Positions 8,391 through 17,110 are shown, counted from the stretch's first letter. The stretch: 42,061 bases of DNA from an uncultured Actinomyces sp. (GCA_937926195.1 CALEXZ010000133.1:1-42061), one strand, 5' to 3'. Numbers and translations are program-made. The notes: a model not told the origin generated them from the letters alone.

Positions 8391-9575
8391 CTATCTGCCC
8401 GAGGCGCTCCGGTGAAGGAGCGACGTGCGCAGCCCCGCCCCCGGACGCTCGGCGGGGCTCGCCCCGGCCTTGCCCTCCGGGGTCACCAGCGGCTCCTGGG
8501 CGGCGGCCACGCGCGCCACCGGCGCCCCCTCCTCGTCCGGCGCGACGTCAACCGTCAGCGGCTCGGTCAGGGGGGTGGCGCGGCGCAGCAGCGCCAGGGC
8601 GATCGGCCCGACCTCGTGGTGGCGCGCGACGCTCGTGACCGTCCCGACCTGTCTCTCGCCCATCCTCACGGCCGCCCCGGGCGCGGGCACCTGAGCGGTG
8701 AGCCCGTCGAGCTGGAGGACGGTCAGGCGCCGCGGCGGGCGCCCGAGGTTGAGGGTACGGGCGATCGTCTCCTGCCCGGGATAGCAGCCCTTGGACAGGT
8801 GCACGGCGGTGCGCAGCCAGTCGAGCTCGTTGGGGATGGCGCGCCCGTCGACCTCCCGCCCCCAGCGGGGGCGGCCCGCCTCCACGCGCAGCGCCTCCCA
8901 GGCGAGGGACCCGGCCGGGCGCAGGGCGCTGGCGTCCACGACGTCGCGCACCCGCTCCTCGGCCACGAGCACGAGCCCGGCCGCCCAGCCCTCACCGGGG
9001 TGGCGGAAGGGGCGGTCCACGCTGCCCAGGCCGACGTCGTAGGCGGTGCCGCCGTCGACGACGCCGGGCCACGGGTCGCGCCACGCGCCCAGGAGGGCGC
9101 CGCCCTCGCGGGCGGCTGCCTCCAGCAGGCCCTGCCCCTCCCCCATGGCGCCCAGGACCTGGACGTCCTCGCGCACGGCCACCTCGACACGCAGCATAAA
9201 GCGCATCGAGTCGAGGAACTCGGCGAGCGCGCCCGCCCGCCCCGTCTCGGTGACGAGCCACAGGCGCTGGCCGTCGTCGACGGCGGCCAGCGCGTGGGTG
9301 ATGCGACCCTGGGCGTCGAGCAGGAGGGTCTCGGCCCCGCCGTCGTCCGGGGTCAGGGGCCTGAGGTCCTGCGATCCCAGGGTCGTGAGCCAGCTCAGGC
9401 GGTCGGCGCCGCTGACGGTGACGACGTCGCGGGCGAGGGCGGTCACGGCCGCGCCGTCGGCCAGCAGCGCCTGCTCGCGCAGGGGGTTGCCGTAGTGGGC
9501 GGGCACGGCGACGTCGAGGTCGCCCTCGGGGCCGGCCTGGGCGTCGGACAGGTCGAGCAGGGGGCTGGGGCGCAT
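8391..9575 (-). CDS. ygfZ: YgfZ/GcvT-domain folate-binding protein
   Basis: Member of the aminomethyltransferase-like YgfZ family, which helps repair or assemble certain Fe-S enzymes through a folate-dependent step. The 394-residue product has an N-terminal GcvT-like domain and the diagnostic YgfZ signature KGCYPGQETIAR (family pattern K-G-C-Y-x-G-Q-E), whose Cys is essential in known members. The start at 9575 (MRPSPLLDLSDAQ) lies four bases after the stop of the nitrobindin-like gene; an upstream Pro/Arg-rich in-frame stretch is the reverse reading of that gene's end. The co-transcribed neighbour binds heme or fatty acid in related proteins, so a redox or metal-cofactor role for the pair is plausible. 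Confidence 0.9.
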   Translation of the reverse strand: MRPSPLLDLSDAQAGPEGDLDVAVPAHYGNPLREQALLADGAAVTALARDVVTVSGADRLSWLTTLGSQDLRPLTPDDGGAETLLLDAQGRITHALAAVDDGQRLWLVTETGRAGALAEFLDSMRFMLRVEVAVREDVQVLGAMGEGQGLLEAAAREGGALLGAWRDPWPGVVDGGTAYDVGLGSVDRPFRHPGEGWAAGLVLVAEERVRDVVDASALRPAGSLAWEALRVEAGRPRWGREVDGRAIPNELDWLRTAVHLSKGCYPGQETIARTLNLGRPPRRLTVLQLDGLTAQVPAPGAAVRMGERQVGTVTSVARHHEVGPIALALLRRATPLTEPLTVDVAPDEEGAPVARVAAAQEPLVTPEGKAGASPAERPGAGLRTSLLHRSASGR

Positions 9576-9579
9576 CGGC

Positions 9580-10326
9580 TCAGACGTCCGCGTCCGGGCC
9601 GGGCTGGGCGGTGGGACGCCCCGGCTGCTCGCCGGGCTCGCCGTCGGGCCGGGTACCCGCGCGGGCGGCCTCGTCGGCGGCGATGGCGGCGCGCAGGGCC
9701 GCACCGGGCTGGTTCTCGGGGGCCTCGGGGTCCTCGACCCGTCCCAGACGGCCGGAGGCGTAGGTGCGCAGCTCCTCGCTGCCGAAGGCGGCCAGGTCCT
9801 GGGTCCACATGAGGTCCCCGCCCACCAGGCCGAACATGCGGCTCATCCGGGTCACCTCCGCGCTCGTGCGGGTGCGGCCCACGGCCTGGGTGCCCAGCTG
9901 CGCGCGCGGGCCCTGGATCCAGCCCTCCCAGACGGCGACGTGGCCGGCCGGGTCGGCGCCGACCACCTCCAGACGGGTGACCGGGGTGGTGGTGTCGGCG
10001 TCGTCGGCGTCGGGCTCCTCCTGGCCGACGGGCCGCCAGTAGGCGGTCTCCGCGGACCACGGGTGGGCAGGGGCCAGGCGCGCCGCCCCCTCCAGGCCGG
10101 GCATCTCGAAGTCGAGGTTCTGCGAGCGGGTCGAGTCGACGGTCCAGATCGTCGTGACCTGACGCAGGTAGGGGCCGCCGTCGTGGTCGAAGACCATCTC
10201 CTGGTAGACGGCCTGCTCGGGCACGCTCTCGCCGTAGGTGAGGATGCCGTAGCCGCGCCAGGTGCCCACGAGCCAGGCGAGCGGGTAGGCCTCGGGGGCC
10301 AGGTCGTCAGGAAGGGAGAAAGCCAT
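9580..10326 (-). CDS. FABP/nitrobindin-like heme-binding beta-barrel protein
   Basis: The 248-residue product begins MAFSLPDDLAPEAYPLAWLVGTWRGYG; the LVGTWxGxG motif and the pattern of short strands match the actinobacterial nitrobindin-like (DUF1794/FABP) family. Characterised relatives are ten-stranded barrels that bind ferric heme and may scavenge peroxynitrite. The last ~70 residues are an acidic, Pro/Gly-rich tail beyond the barrel. The ATG at 10326 is chosen because homology begins there and TACCCT lies six bases upstream; a GTG at 10350 would be the alternative. It is the first gene of a five-gene run with YgfZ, DUF2516, dtd and a small membrane protein. Confidence 0.85.
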   Translation of the reverse strand: MAFSLPDDLAPEAYPLAWLVGTWRGYGILTYGESVPEQAVYQEMVFDHDGGPYLRQVTTIWTVDSTRSQNLDFEMPGLEGAARLAPAHPWSAETAYWRPVGQEEPDADDADTTTPVTRLEVVGADPAGHVAVWEGWIQGPRAQLGTQAVGRTRTSAEVTRMSRMFGLVGGDLMWTQDLAAFGSEELRTYASGRLGRVEDPEAPENQPGAALRAAIAADEAARAGTRPDGEPGEQPGRPTAQPGPDADV

Positions 10327-10332
10327 GGGGGC

Positions 10333-10338
10333 AGGGTA
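10333..10338 (-). promoter_or_regulatory. Leaderless-type -10 element of the nitrobindin-like operon
   Basis: Reading toward the gene the hexamer is TACCCT followed by six bases and the ATG at 10326. No Shine-Dalgarno sequence is present, so the mRNA probably starts at the ATG. Confidence 0.55.
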
Positions 10339-10386
10339 CGTCGCGCCCACCCGCCCTGCCGAGACGGGGCGCTCGCGCGCCGCAGG

Positions 10387-10426
10387 CAGTGTCAGGAAGT
10401 GTCAGGCAGTGTCAGGCAGGGTGAGG
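10387..10426. repeat. Four 10-bp tandem repeats upstream of the nitrobindin-like gene
   Basis: Four consecutive decamers read CAGTGTCAGG, AAGTGTCAGG, CAGTGTCAGG and a degenerate CAGGGTGAGG. The 10-bp period is one helical turn, so a protein could occupy one face of the DNA. The array ends about 50 bp before the -10 element of the downstream gene, a fitting activator position. Confidence 0.7.
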
Positions 10427-10555
10427 ACGTCGGGCCGGAGAGCGCCAGCGGCGCGTCAGCCGCTCGAGGCGGCGAAAAGTGGAGCCCGGGGCCCGTCACG
10501 GCCCGACGCCACCACCAGGGTACAGGGCCACGCGCAGGATCCTCACCTCGGGGTC

Positions 10556-11227
10556 TCAGTCCTCGTCCACGGGGGCCAGGCGGTAGCCGACGTTGCGCAC
10601 CGTGCCGATGAGGTGGTCGTGCTCCGTGCCCAGCTTGGCGCGCAGGCGCCGCACGTGCACGTCGACCGTGCGCGAGCCGCCGATGTAGTCCTCGCCCCAC
10701 ACGTCGTCGAGGATCGCCTCGCGGGTGAGCACCTTGCCCCGGTGGAGCGCCAGGTACTTGAGCAGCTCGAACTCCTTGTAGGTCAGGTCCAGGACCGTCC
10801 CGTGCAGCCTCACCGTGTAGGCGGTGGCGTCGATGACCAGGTCGCCGATCTCGATGTGGTCCTGCGCCTGCTCCTGCGGCTCGGGCCCCCGCGGGCGCAG
10901 CATCCGCAGCCGCGCCGAGACCTCCACCGGGCCCGCCGACACGAGCGCGAAGTCCGAGGCGCCCCAGTCCGCCTGCACGACGGCGGCGCCCCCTTCCTCC
11001 ACGACGAGCAGCACCGGCGGGCAGGACATGGGCCCCGTCAGCAGCTGGCACAGGGCACAGGCGCGCACGAGGTCCCCGCGGGCGTCGATGAGCACGACGT
11101 CGGCGCCGTCGAGCTCGGGGTAGGAGGCGGGGACCGGCGGCAGGCAGGTGACGGCCACGTCCACCAGGGCGGTGGCCGGAAGGACGACGGCGGGGTCGGT
11201 CTCGTGCGTGAGCATGATCGCCCGCAT
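10556..11227 (-). CDS. glnR: Nitrogen-responsive transcriptional regulator GlnR
   Basis: OmpR/PhoB-type regulator of 223 residues. The N-terminal atypical receiver carries the GlnR-specific stretch LIDARGDLVRACALCQLL and VVEEGGAAVVQADWG. The C-terminal winged helix (about 125-220) includes LTYKEFELLKYLA and TVDVHVRRLRAKLG, then a GTVRNVGYRL end. In Streptomyces and mycobacteria GlnR is an orphan regulator controlling ammonium assimilation and transport, and its receiver Asp (here Asp48) is not thought to be phosphorylated; no kinase lies next to it here either. ATG at 11227 with GGGAGA a few bases upstream. The divergent neighbour is a membrane protein of unknown function. Confidence 0.92.
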   Translation of the reverse strand: MRAIMLTHETDPAVVLPATALVDVAVTCLPPVPASYPELDGADVVLIDARGDLVRACALCQLLTGPMSCPPVLLVVEEGGAAVVQADWGASDFALVSAGPVEVSARLRMLRPRGPEPQEQAQDHIEIGDLVIDATAYTVRLHGTVLDLTYKEFELLKYLALHRGKVLTREAILDDVWGEDYIGGSRTVDVHVRRLRAKLGTEHDHLIGTVRNVGYRLAPVDED

Positions 11228-11328
11228 ACCGTCTCCCGCCTGCCGCTACCACTCTTGACGCCCAGTGTTCCACACGAGGCCGGGCCCGGGTGTGCCGGGG
11301 CCGGGCCCGGGTGTGGGACGATGCCGAC

Positions 11329-12261
11329 GTGAGCGTCACCGACCCTGTCCCCGCGGGCCACGCCGCCCCCTCCGCCCACCCGGCGGCCCCGACGACGGCG
11401 GCGGCCCGCACCGGCGCGCGCTCGCGCGACTACGGCACGCGCCGCGGCGGGCACAAGCCCATCGCGCAAGGGCTGGCGGACCCGGCCTGGACCCGCCTGG
11501 CGGTCGCCGGCGTCGTCCCGGCCCTGCTTGCCGCCACCGCCCCCCTGCCGACCTGGATGCGCCTGGCCCTCGTCGTCGTCCTCGTCCCCCTGGCCGCCCA
11601 GGGCTGGCCCGCGCTGCTGCGCGCCCGCCACGACCCGGGCTCCACCGCCGTCATCACGCTCACCGGCGTCACCGCCTCGGTGGTCGTGGCGGTGCGTGAG
11701 GACTTCGGCTCGGCGGGCGTCGTCATGGCGCTGAGCGTGCTGGCGGCCTTCGTGGCCCAGATGGTCCGACGTGACGGGCGCGAGAACCTCGTGGAGGACC
11801 TGTCCTCCACCGTCACGGGCAACCTCGTCGTCGTCTGCGGTGCCGGGTGGTGCGCCCTGGAGCCGGGGGTCGCCGACCCCTCCGTCATGGTCCCGTGCGC
11901 CCTGGCCCTGCTCGTGGGCGCCCTGCTGACCACGCTGGACGTCAGCGCCTCCTCCCTGGAGGCCCTGACGATCACGGTTCCGGCGCTCGTCGCCGGCATC
12001 GCCGGGGCGGTGCTCGCCGCCGTCGGTTTCTTCGGGCCCCTCCACGTCGGCACCGTGCCGGCCGTGCAGTCCGGCGCCGCCTGCCTGCTCACCGGTTTCG
12101 TCGCCGGGGTCCTCATGTCCGCGGGCAACCGGGTGCTGTGGACGCACCGGTGGGTGCCCGGGGGGCGGGCGGCGATCACCAGCGCGCTCGTGCCGGTGCT
12201 CGCCGTGGGCGGCCCGGTCTACGTCATCGCCCGGCTCATGGGCAGCTTCCTGGCCGGCTGA
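11329..12261 (+). CDS. Multi-pass membrane protein of unknown function
   Basis: A 310-residue integral membrane protein with about eight hydrophobic helices after an Ala/Pro-rich cytoplasmic N-terminus that ends in a basic stretch (RSRDYGTRRGGHKP). I do not recognise a named family; no transporter signature or catalytic motif is obvious. The start is taken as the GTG at 11329 (VSVTDPVPAG), with GGGACG upstream; the frame is open 13 codons further but lacks membrane or family character. It is transcribed away from glnR across a ~100-bp gap, so control by GlnR is possible but unproven. It converges on the mutT1-like gene. Confidence 0.75.
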   Translation: MSVTDPVPAGHAAPSAHPAAPTTAAARTGARSRDYGTRRGGHKPIAQGLADPAWTRLAVAGVVPALLAATAPLPTWMRLALVVVLVPLAAQGWPALLRARHDPGSTAVITLTGVTASVVVAVREDFGSAGVVMALSVLAAFVAQMVRRDGRENLVEDLSSTVTGNLVVVCGAGWCALEPGVADPSVMVPCALALLVGALLTTLDVSASSLEALTITVPALVAGIAGAVLAAVGFFGPLHVGTVPAVQSGAACLLTGFVAGVLMSAGNRVLWTHRWVPGGRAAITSALVPVLAVGGPVYVIARLMGSFLAG

Positions 12262-12377
12262 GACCCGCGGGAGGCGCGCCGGGGTGCCGTGGTGCGGGGC
12301 CTCGTCGGCTCGCCGCCGGGGCCGCGGGCCCGCGCCCAGCCGCTGCCCCTGCCGGGCGGCGCCGGGGCCCAACGCTC

Positions 12378-13391
12378 TCAGCCCAGCGGCGGACGGTGCG
12401 TCTCCAACGCCACGACCCGGGTGCCTGCGCCAGGGCACCGGGCCAGGTGCAGGACCAGGAGCTCGCCGGTGCGCAGCCACGGGTCCTCGTCGGGCAGGGC
12501 GCGCTGGATCCTGCCCGAGGCGTGCTGGGCGACGACGCGCATGACGGTGGGAAGCACGGGGCGGTGCGTGCACAGCGCCGTCGGCACACCCGGCACGCTC
12601 AGTACCCGCTCCACGACGCGGCGTGCCCGCTTCGGGTGGGCGGCGTGCGCGTGCTCCGTGAGCGCGGGCTCGTCCCGCAGCCCGATACCGGCGGCGCGCG
12701 CGTAGGGGGCGAGCGTGTCCGTGCAGCGGCGCCACGGGCTGGTGAGCGCAGCGCCGACACCGTAGGCGGACAGCATCTCCACGAGGGCGGCCGCACGCCG
12801 CTCACCCTGCTTAGCGGTGAGAGGGCGGGTGGCCTCGTCCTCCTCGGCGCTGCGCGCACCGGGACGGTTCCACTCCGAGCGACTGACGGCCCGGGCGTGG
12901 CGCACGAGGACGACCGTCCACGTGTCGAGCGCGCCGTCCTCCCACAGGTCCGTCAGCCGCCCCAGCACGTCTCGGTCAGCCTCATGGGTCAGGCGCTCGC
13001 GTGCCCGGCCCGCCTCCACCCATTCGACGCCGTCGATCTCCCGGGCGTCAGCGGGGGCGACCGGCGGCCGGGCGGCCAGGGCCGGGTCGTCGTCGGGCAG
13101 CGGCCGGGCCACCCAGTAGCGGACCTCCTTGCGCCTGCCGTCCGCCAGCGGGTAGCGGACCGTCACCAGAGGCTGCTCCAGGCGCACGGCGGTGCCGGTC
13201 TCCTCCTGCACCTCCCGCACCGCGCAGGCCGCCAGGGACTCGCCCGGGTCGAGCTTGCCCTTGGGGAAGGACCAGTCGTCGTAGCGGGGCCGGTGGACGA
13301 GCAGGACCTCGATGCTGTCCTCGCACCGGCGCCACACGAGGGCTCCGGCAGCCAGGACGGTCCCAGGGGCCGAGGTGTGCGCGAGACTCAC
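12378..13391 (-). CDS. mutT1: Nudix hydrolase fused to a histidine phosphatase (MutT1-like)
   Basis: A 337-residue two-domain protein. The Nudix domain (about 10-140) has a complete Nudix box starting GKLDPGESLAACAVREVQEE, followed by TG. The C-terminal histidine phosphatase domain (about 157-337) has the catalytic VLVRHARA. Mycobacterial MutT1 has this architecture and hydrolyses 8-oxo-dGTP and diadenosine polyphosphates. GTG start at 13391 preceded by GGGAGGAG. It lies 34 bp downstream of ppk, the same order as mutT1-ppk in mycobacteria, which strengthens the assignment and links it to phosphate/nucleotide housekeeping. Confidence 0.92.
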   Translation of the reverse strand: MSLAHTSAPGTVLAAGALVWRRCEDSIEVLLVHRPRYDDWSFPKGKLDPGESLAACAVREVQEETGTAVRLEQPLVTVRYPLADGRRKEVRYWVARPLPDDDPALAARPPVAPADAREIDGVEWVEAGRARERLTHEADRDVLGRLTDLWEDGALDTWTVVLVRHARAVSRSEWNRPGARSAEEDEATRPLTAKQGERRAAALVEMLSAYGVGAALTSPWRRCTDTLAPYARAAGIGLRDEPALTEHAHAAHPKRARRVVERVLSVPGVPTALCTHRPVLPTVMRVVAQHASGRIQRALPDEDPWLRTGELLVLHLARCPGAGTRVVALETHRPPLG

Positions 13392-13425
13392 CGTGCTCCT
13401 CCCGGCAGCGCCCGGCCGCGGCCGG

Positions 13426-15924
13426 TCAACGCCGCCTCTTGCGCTGGGCGGCGCGGGCCATGAGCGTGGCCTGGATGTCCTCCAGGCGCTCGCCGTCGGG
13501 GCCGACGGCGTGTCGGGTCCAGGAGCCGTCGGGCTCCATCCACCACGAGGCGACCGCGTCCGAGGCCGCGTGCGTCACCAGCCAGGTCAGCTCCTCGACC
13601 ATCGCCGGGTCCGTCAGACGCACGAGCGCCTCCACTCGGCGGTCGAGGTTGCGGTGCATGAGGTCGGCGGAGCCGATGAAGACCTCGGTGTCGCCGTCGT
13701 TGCAGAAGGCGTAGATGCGCGAGTGCTCCAGGTAGCGGCCCAGGATGGAGCGCACCCGGATGTTCTCGCTCAGGCCCTCGATGCCGGCGCGGATGCCGCA
13801 GATGCCGCGCACGACGACGTCCACCGGGACGCCTGCGCGCGAGGCCCGGTACAGGGCGTCGATCGTCGCCTCGTCGACGATGGAGTTGAGCTTGAGGCGC
13901 ACCCAGGCGTCACGGCCCGCCCGCTTGTTGGCGATCTCCCTCTCGATGCGCTCGATGAGGCCCGAGCGCACCGTGCGCGGGGCCACGAGCAGGCGGCGGA
14001 AGCGGGCGCGCGGCGCGTAGCCGGACAGGAGGTTGAACAGGCTCGTGAGGTCCTGGGCGACGTCGCGGTCGGTGGTGAGCAGCCCCAGGTCCTCGTAGCC
14101 GCGAGCGGTCTTGGGGTGGTAGTTGCCGGTGCCGACGTGGCAGTAGCGGCGCAGGCCGTCCGGCTCCTGGCGCACGACGAGCAGGAGCTTGCAGTGCGTC
14201 TTGAGGCCCACCATGCCGTAGACGACGTGGACGCCCGCACGCTCGAGCTTGCGGGCCCAGCCGATGTTGTTCTCCTCGTCGAAACGGGCCTTGATCTCCA
14301 CGATCGCCACGACCTGCTTGCCCGCCTCCGCGGCCTCGATGAGGGCGTCGACGATCGGGGAGTCACCGCTCGTGCGGTACAGGGTCTGCTTGATGGCCAG
14401 GACCCTGGGGTCCGCGGCCGCCTGGCTGATGAACTCCTGCACGGAGGTGGAGAAGGAGTCGTAGGGGTGGTGCAGCAGGACCTCGCGCTCGCGCATGGCG
14501 GCGAAGATGTCGCGCGGGGTCGAGGACTCCCCCTCCCCCAGGCCGGAGGCGGTGACGGGCATGTAGCGCGGGTACTTCAGCGCGGGCACGTCCAGGTCGT
14601 GGAGCTGGTTGAGGCACCTGAGGTCCAGGGGCGCCGGGAGCTCGAAGACGTCGTCGTCGGCCAGGTCGAGGGCCCGCACGAGCAGGTTGCGCACGAAGGG
14701 GCTGATCGTGTCCTCGACCTCCAGGCGCACGCAGTCACCGAAGCGGCGCTTCTCCAGCTCCTTCTCCATGGCGGTCAGGAGGTTCTCGGCGTCGTCCTCC
14801 TCCACCTCGAGGTTCTCGTTGCGGGTGACCCGGAAGAGGTGGTGCTCGAGGACCTCCATCCCGGGGAAGAGGTGGTCCAGGTGCGGGGCGATGACGGCCT
14901 CGATGGGGATGAGGGCGGTGCCTGCCCTCTTGTCCGCGGTGTGCAGCTCACGTCCGGGAATGGTCACCAGCCGCGGCAGCGAGGGCGGCACCTTGATGCG
15001 CGCGAAGTGCTCCTTGCCCGAGCGGGGGTTGCGCAGCAGGACCGCGAGGTTGAGCGACAGGCCCGAGATGTAGGGGAAGGGGTGCGAGGGGTCCACCGCC
15101 AGCGGGGTGAGCACCGGGAAGATCTGGTAGCGGAAGTAGCGGGTGAGCCGCTCGTGCTGGTCGTCGTCGAGCTCGTCCCAGCCGAGGATCTCGATGCGCT
15201 GCTCGGCGAGCCGGGGGCGGATGTCCTTGTTCCACAGGTCCGACTGGCGGGCGGTGAGATCCTTGGCGCGGCGGGTGATCTCGGAGACGACCTGGTGGGC
15301 GTCCAGACCCGAGGCCCGCACGGGCGTCAGCCCCATCTTGATGCGTCGCATGAGGCCGGCGACACGCACCATGTAGAACTCGTCGAGGTTGGAGGAGAAG
15401 ATCGACAGGAACCAGGCGCGCTCGAGCAGCTCGAGGTCCTCGTCCTCCGCCTGCTCCAGGACGCGCTCGTTGAAGTCCATCCAGGTCAGCTCACGGTCGG
15501 TGAAGCGCTCCGCGAAGGACTCCAGCGGCGGCAGGCTCTCCTCGGGGTCCGGGCCGAGGACGACCGACGGGGCGGTCTCGACCGCGACGGGCACGGCCTG
15601 GGGCGCCGTCTGCTCGCCGGGCTCCTCGAAGTCCTCGTCCGCGTAGGCGATCCCGTCGTCGTCGGTGAAGTCACGGGCGTCAGCGCTCTCCAGCACGTGC
15701 TCCTCGGCGAGGGGCGCGGAGTCCTGGGACTCGTCCGGTGTCTCGGCCTGCGTGGGGCCGCCCCCGAACTCAGGGCCGCCCCCAGCCTGCGTGGGGGCGG
15801 CCTCGGCCTGCGTGGGGGCGGCATGCCGTCCCTGCGCACGCGCCCAGCCCCCGAGGAAGCTCGACAGCGGGGCCGTCGAGGCGGCATCGGGGGCGGGCGA
15901 GGTCTCGGCGTCGGGGGTGCTCAT
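13426..15924 (-). CDS. ppk1: Polyphosphate kinase 1
   Basis: Makes inorganic polyphosphate from ATP reversibly. From the chosen ATG (15924, MSTPDAETSP) the product is 832 residues. The catalytic core begins near FTDRELTWMDFNERVLEQA, includes FSSNLDEFYMVRVAGL, the phospho-His region GLKTHCKLLLVV and HVGTGNYHPKTARGYEDLGL, and ends KRRR. About 130 residues precede the core: an acidic, low-complexity tail with repeated PTQA units, longer than usual. A second in-frame ATG at 15996 would add 24 residues and cannot be excluded. It sits between a CPBP protease and mutT1-like gene, all on the minus strand, probably co-transcribed with mutT1. Confidence 0.95.
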   Translation of the reverse strand: MSTPDAETSPAPDAASTAPLSSFLGGWARAQGRHAAPTQAEAAPTQAGGGPEFGGGPTQAETPDESQDSAPLAEEHVLESADARDFTDDDGIAYADEDFEEPGEQTAPQAVPVAVETAPSVVLGPDPEESLPPLESFAERFTDRELTWMDFNERVLEQAEDEDLELLERAWFLSIFSSNLDEFYMVRVAGLMRRIKMGLTPVRASGLDAHQVVSEITRRAKDLTARQSDLWNKDIRPRLAEQRIEILGWDELDDDQHERLTRYFRYQIFPVLTPLAVDPSHPFPYISGLSLNLAVLLRNPRSGKEHFARIKVPPSLPRLVTIPGRELHTADKRAGTALIPIEAVIAPHLDHLFPGMEVLEHHLFRVTRNENLEVEEDDAENLLTAMEKELEKRRFGDCVRLEVEDTISPFVRNLLVRALDLADDDVFELPAPLDLRCLNQLHDLDVPALKYPRYMPVTASGLGEGESSTPRDIFAAMREREVLLHHPYDSFSTSVQEFISQAAADPRVLAIKQTLYRTSGDSPIVDALIEAAEAGKQVVAIVEIKARFDEENNIGWARKLERAGVHVVYGMVGLKTHCKLLLVVRQEPDGLRRYCHVGTGNYHPKTARGYEDLGLLTTDRDVAQDLTSLFNLLSGYAPRARFRRLLVAPRTVRSGLIERIEREIANKRAGRDAWVRLKLNSIVDEATIDALYRASRAGVPVDVVVRGICGIRAGIEGLSENIRVRSILGRYLEHSRIYAFCNDGDTEVFIGSADLMHRNLDRRVEALVRLTDPAMVEELTWLVTHAASDAVASWWMEPDGSWTRHAVGPDGERLEDIQATLMARAAQRKRRR

Positions 15925-16007
15925 GGCCACATGCTCGCACGTCCGGGTGGGAGCGTGGGGCACAGTCGAGTCGCCCGACGACGGCACCGTGCTCATCGTG
16001 CGTGAGC

Positions 16008-16970
16008 TCAGCGATGGCGAGGCGTCTCTTTGAGGGCGAAGGGGCCGCGCCGTGCGATCTCCTCCCACCGCTGGGGCGTGATCATCTTGGCAACCACCAG
16101 GGCGAGCACCATCATGACCAGGCCGATGGCCATCCCCTGGGCGACGGAGACGCTGTCGACGCCCAGCAGGTTCGCCACCAGGTTGCCCGTGTGGAAGCCG
16201 CCGTGGATGCCGACCGCCGGCCAGACGCTGCGCGTGAGCATCGCCAGGTAGCCGGCCAGCAGGGCGAAGCCGAAGGGAGTGACCAGGTAGAGGATGTGGT
16301 CCAGGGCGTTCTGCTGGCCGCCCTTGGAGATCAGGTGGATGGAGGCGAAGGCTGCGGCGCTGACCCACACGGCCAGTGCGGGGCGGGCGGACAGGGACTG
16401 CATGAGGTAGCCCCGCCACAGCAGCTCCTCCCCGATGCCCTGCAGCACGAAGGCCTGGCTCAGCCCGAGGGCGATCACCATCCACAGCGGGATGTTGGCG
16501 GTGCCCTCGGTCAGCGGCTTACCCGCGCCGCACAGCTGGACGACGAAGCGGACCATGACAACGACGGCGGCCGCCAGCGCGGTGGCACCCAGCAGGGCCG
16601 CCATCGACCGCAGGTTCACCCGCAGTCCCAGCACCGACGCCGGGCGGCGGTCCACGAAGCGGGTGAGCAGGAGGGTCACCATCACGAAGCACAGCAGGAC
16701 GATGCCAAAGATGACCACACCGGCCGCCAGCGCGACCCGTGGATCCGGGTTCTTGCTCGCCTTGGCCAGACCGAGGAGCATGGCCGCGGGCTGCGCCAGC
16801 AGGAAGGTGGAGAACATGGCGACGATGGTGAGGATGACGCGCGCCCACGCCGGCAGGCGCGGCGGGGCCTGCCGATCGGGCAGCACGGAGACCGGGGCGG
16901 TCGCCCGCGGCAGGTGGAGACGGGCGGAGGACTGGGGTTCCGGAACGACGGTGCGTGCGTAGGTGCTCAT
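16008..16970 (-). CDS. CPBP family intramembrane glutamic endopeptidase
   Basis: Membrane-embedded protease homolog (Rce1/CAAX, CPBP type) of 320 residues with about eight helices. Motif 1 is GIGEELLWRGYL (EExxxR), motif 2 FASIHL (FxxxH), and motif 3 holds GIHGGFHTGN, so all catalytic positions are present. The N-terminal 45 residues are cytoplasmic and Pro-rich. ATG at 16970 is preceded by TACCTT six bases upstream. It is divergent from a two-component pair across a 140-bp region with a strong palindrome, suggesting shared control. Bacterial relatives often act in peptide maturation or self-immunity; the substrate here is unknown. Confidence 0.9.
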   Translation of the reverse strand: MSTYARTVVPEPQSSARLHLPRATAPVSVLPDRQAPPRLPAWARVILTIVAMFSTFLLAQPAAMLLGLAKASKNPDPRVALAAGVVIFGIVLLCFVMVTLLLTRFVDRRPASVLGLRVNLRSMAALLGATALAAAVVVMVRFVVQLCGAGKPLTEGTANIPLWMVIALGLSQAFVLQGIGEELLWRGYLMQSLSARPALAVWVSAAAFASIHLISKGGQQNALDHILYLVTPFGFALLAGYLAMLTRSVWPAVGIHGGFHTGNLVANLLGVDSVSVAQGMAIGLVMMVLALVVAKMITPQRWEEIARRGPFALKETPRHR

Positions 16971-16976
16971 GCTTCG

Positions 16977-16982
16977 AAGGTA
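16977..16982 (-). promoter_or_regulatory. Leaderless-type -10 element of the CPBP gene
   Basis: Toward the gene the hexamer is TACCTT, then CGAAGC and the ATG at 16970. No ribosome binding site is visible. Confidence 0.6.
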
Positions 16983-17057
16983 GGGACTGGGCCGGTGCCG
17001 TCTCGCGTGACCGGGGACCGAACTGTCGGCCGCGGCCATGACCGGGTGCAGGCCCCA

Positions 17058-17077
17058 CCCATGACCCCGGTCATGGG
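17058..17077. promoter_or_regulatory. Perfect 9-2-9 palindrome between the CPBP gene and the kinase gene
   Basis: CCCATGACC-CC-GGTCATGGG, centred about 43 bp before the predicted start of the kinase transcript and about 98 bp from the CPBP start. A further half-site (CATGACC within CCATGACCGGG) lies about 25 bp to the left. It is a likely operator, with the adjacent NarL-type regulator the leading candidate for binding it. Confidence 0.55.
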
Positions 17078-17098
17078 ACGCCGCCTCCACCGGACGCC

Positions 17099-17104
17099 TA
17101 CCGT
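17099..17104 (+). promoter_or_regulatory. -10 element of the second two-component operon
   Basis: TACCGT followed by GAGGAC and the GTG at 17111. Either the mRNA is leaderless or GAGGAC acts as ribosome binding site of a longer transcript; the -10 spacing favours the former. Confidence 0.5.
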
Positions 17105-17110
17105 GAGGAC

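Noticed and set aside
11038..12735. Long open frame on the minus strand across the membrane protein and mutT1 region
   Set aside because: It spans parts of several real genes in other frames and has the Arg/Ala/His-rich composition of a shadow frame.
13312..16005. Long open frame on the plus strand across ppk1
   Set aside because: Antisense of a clearly recognised polyphosphate kinase; no domain or start signal of its own.
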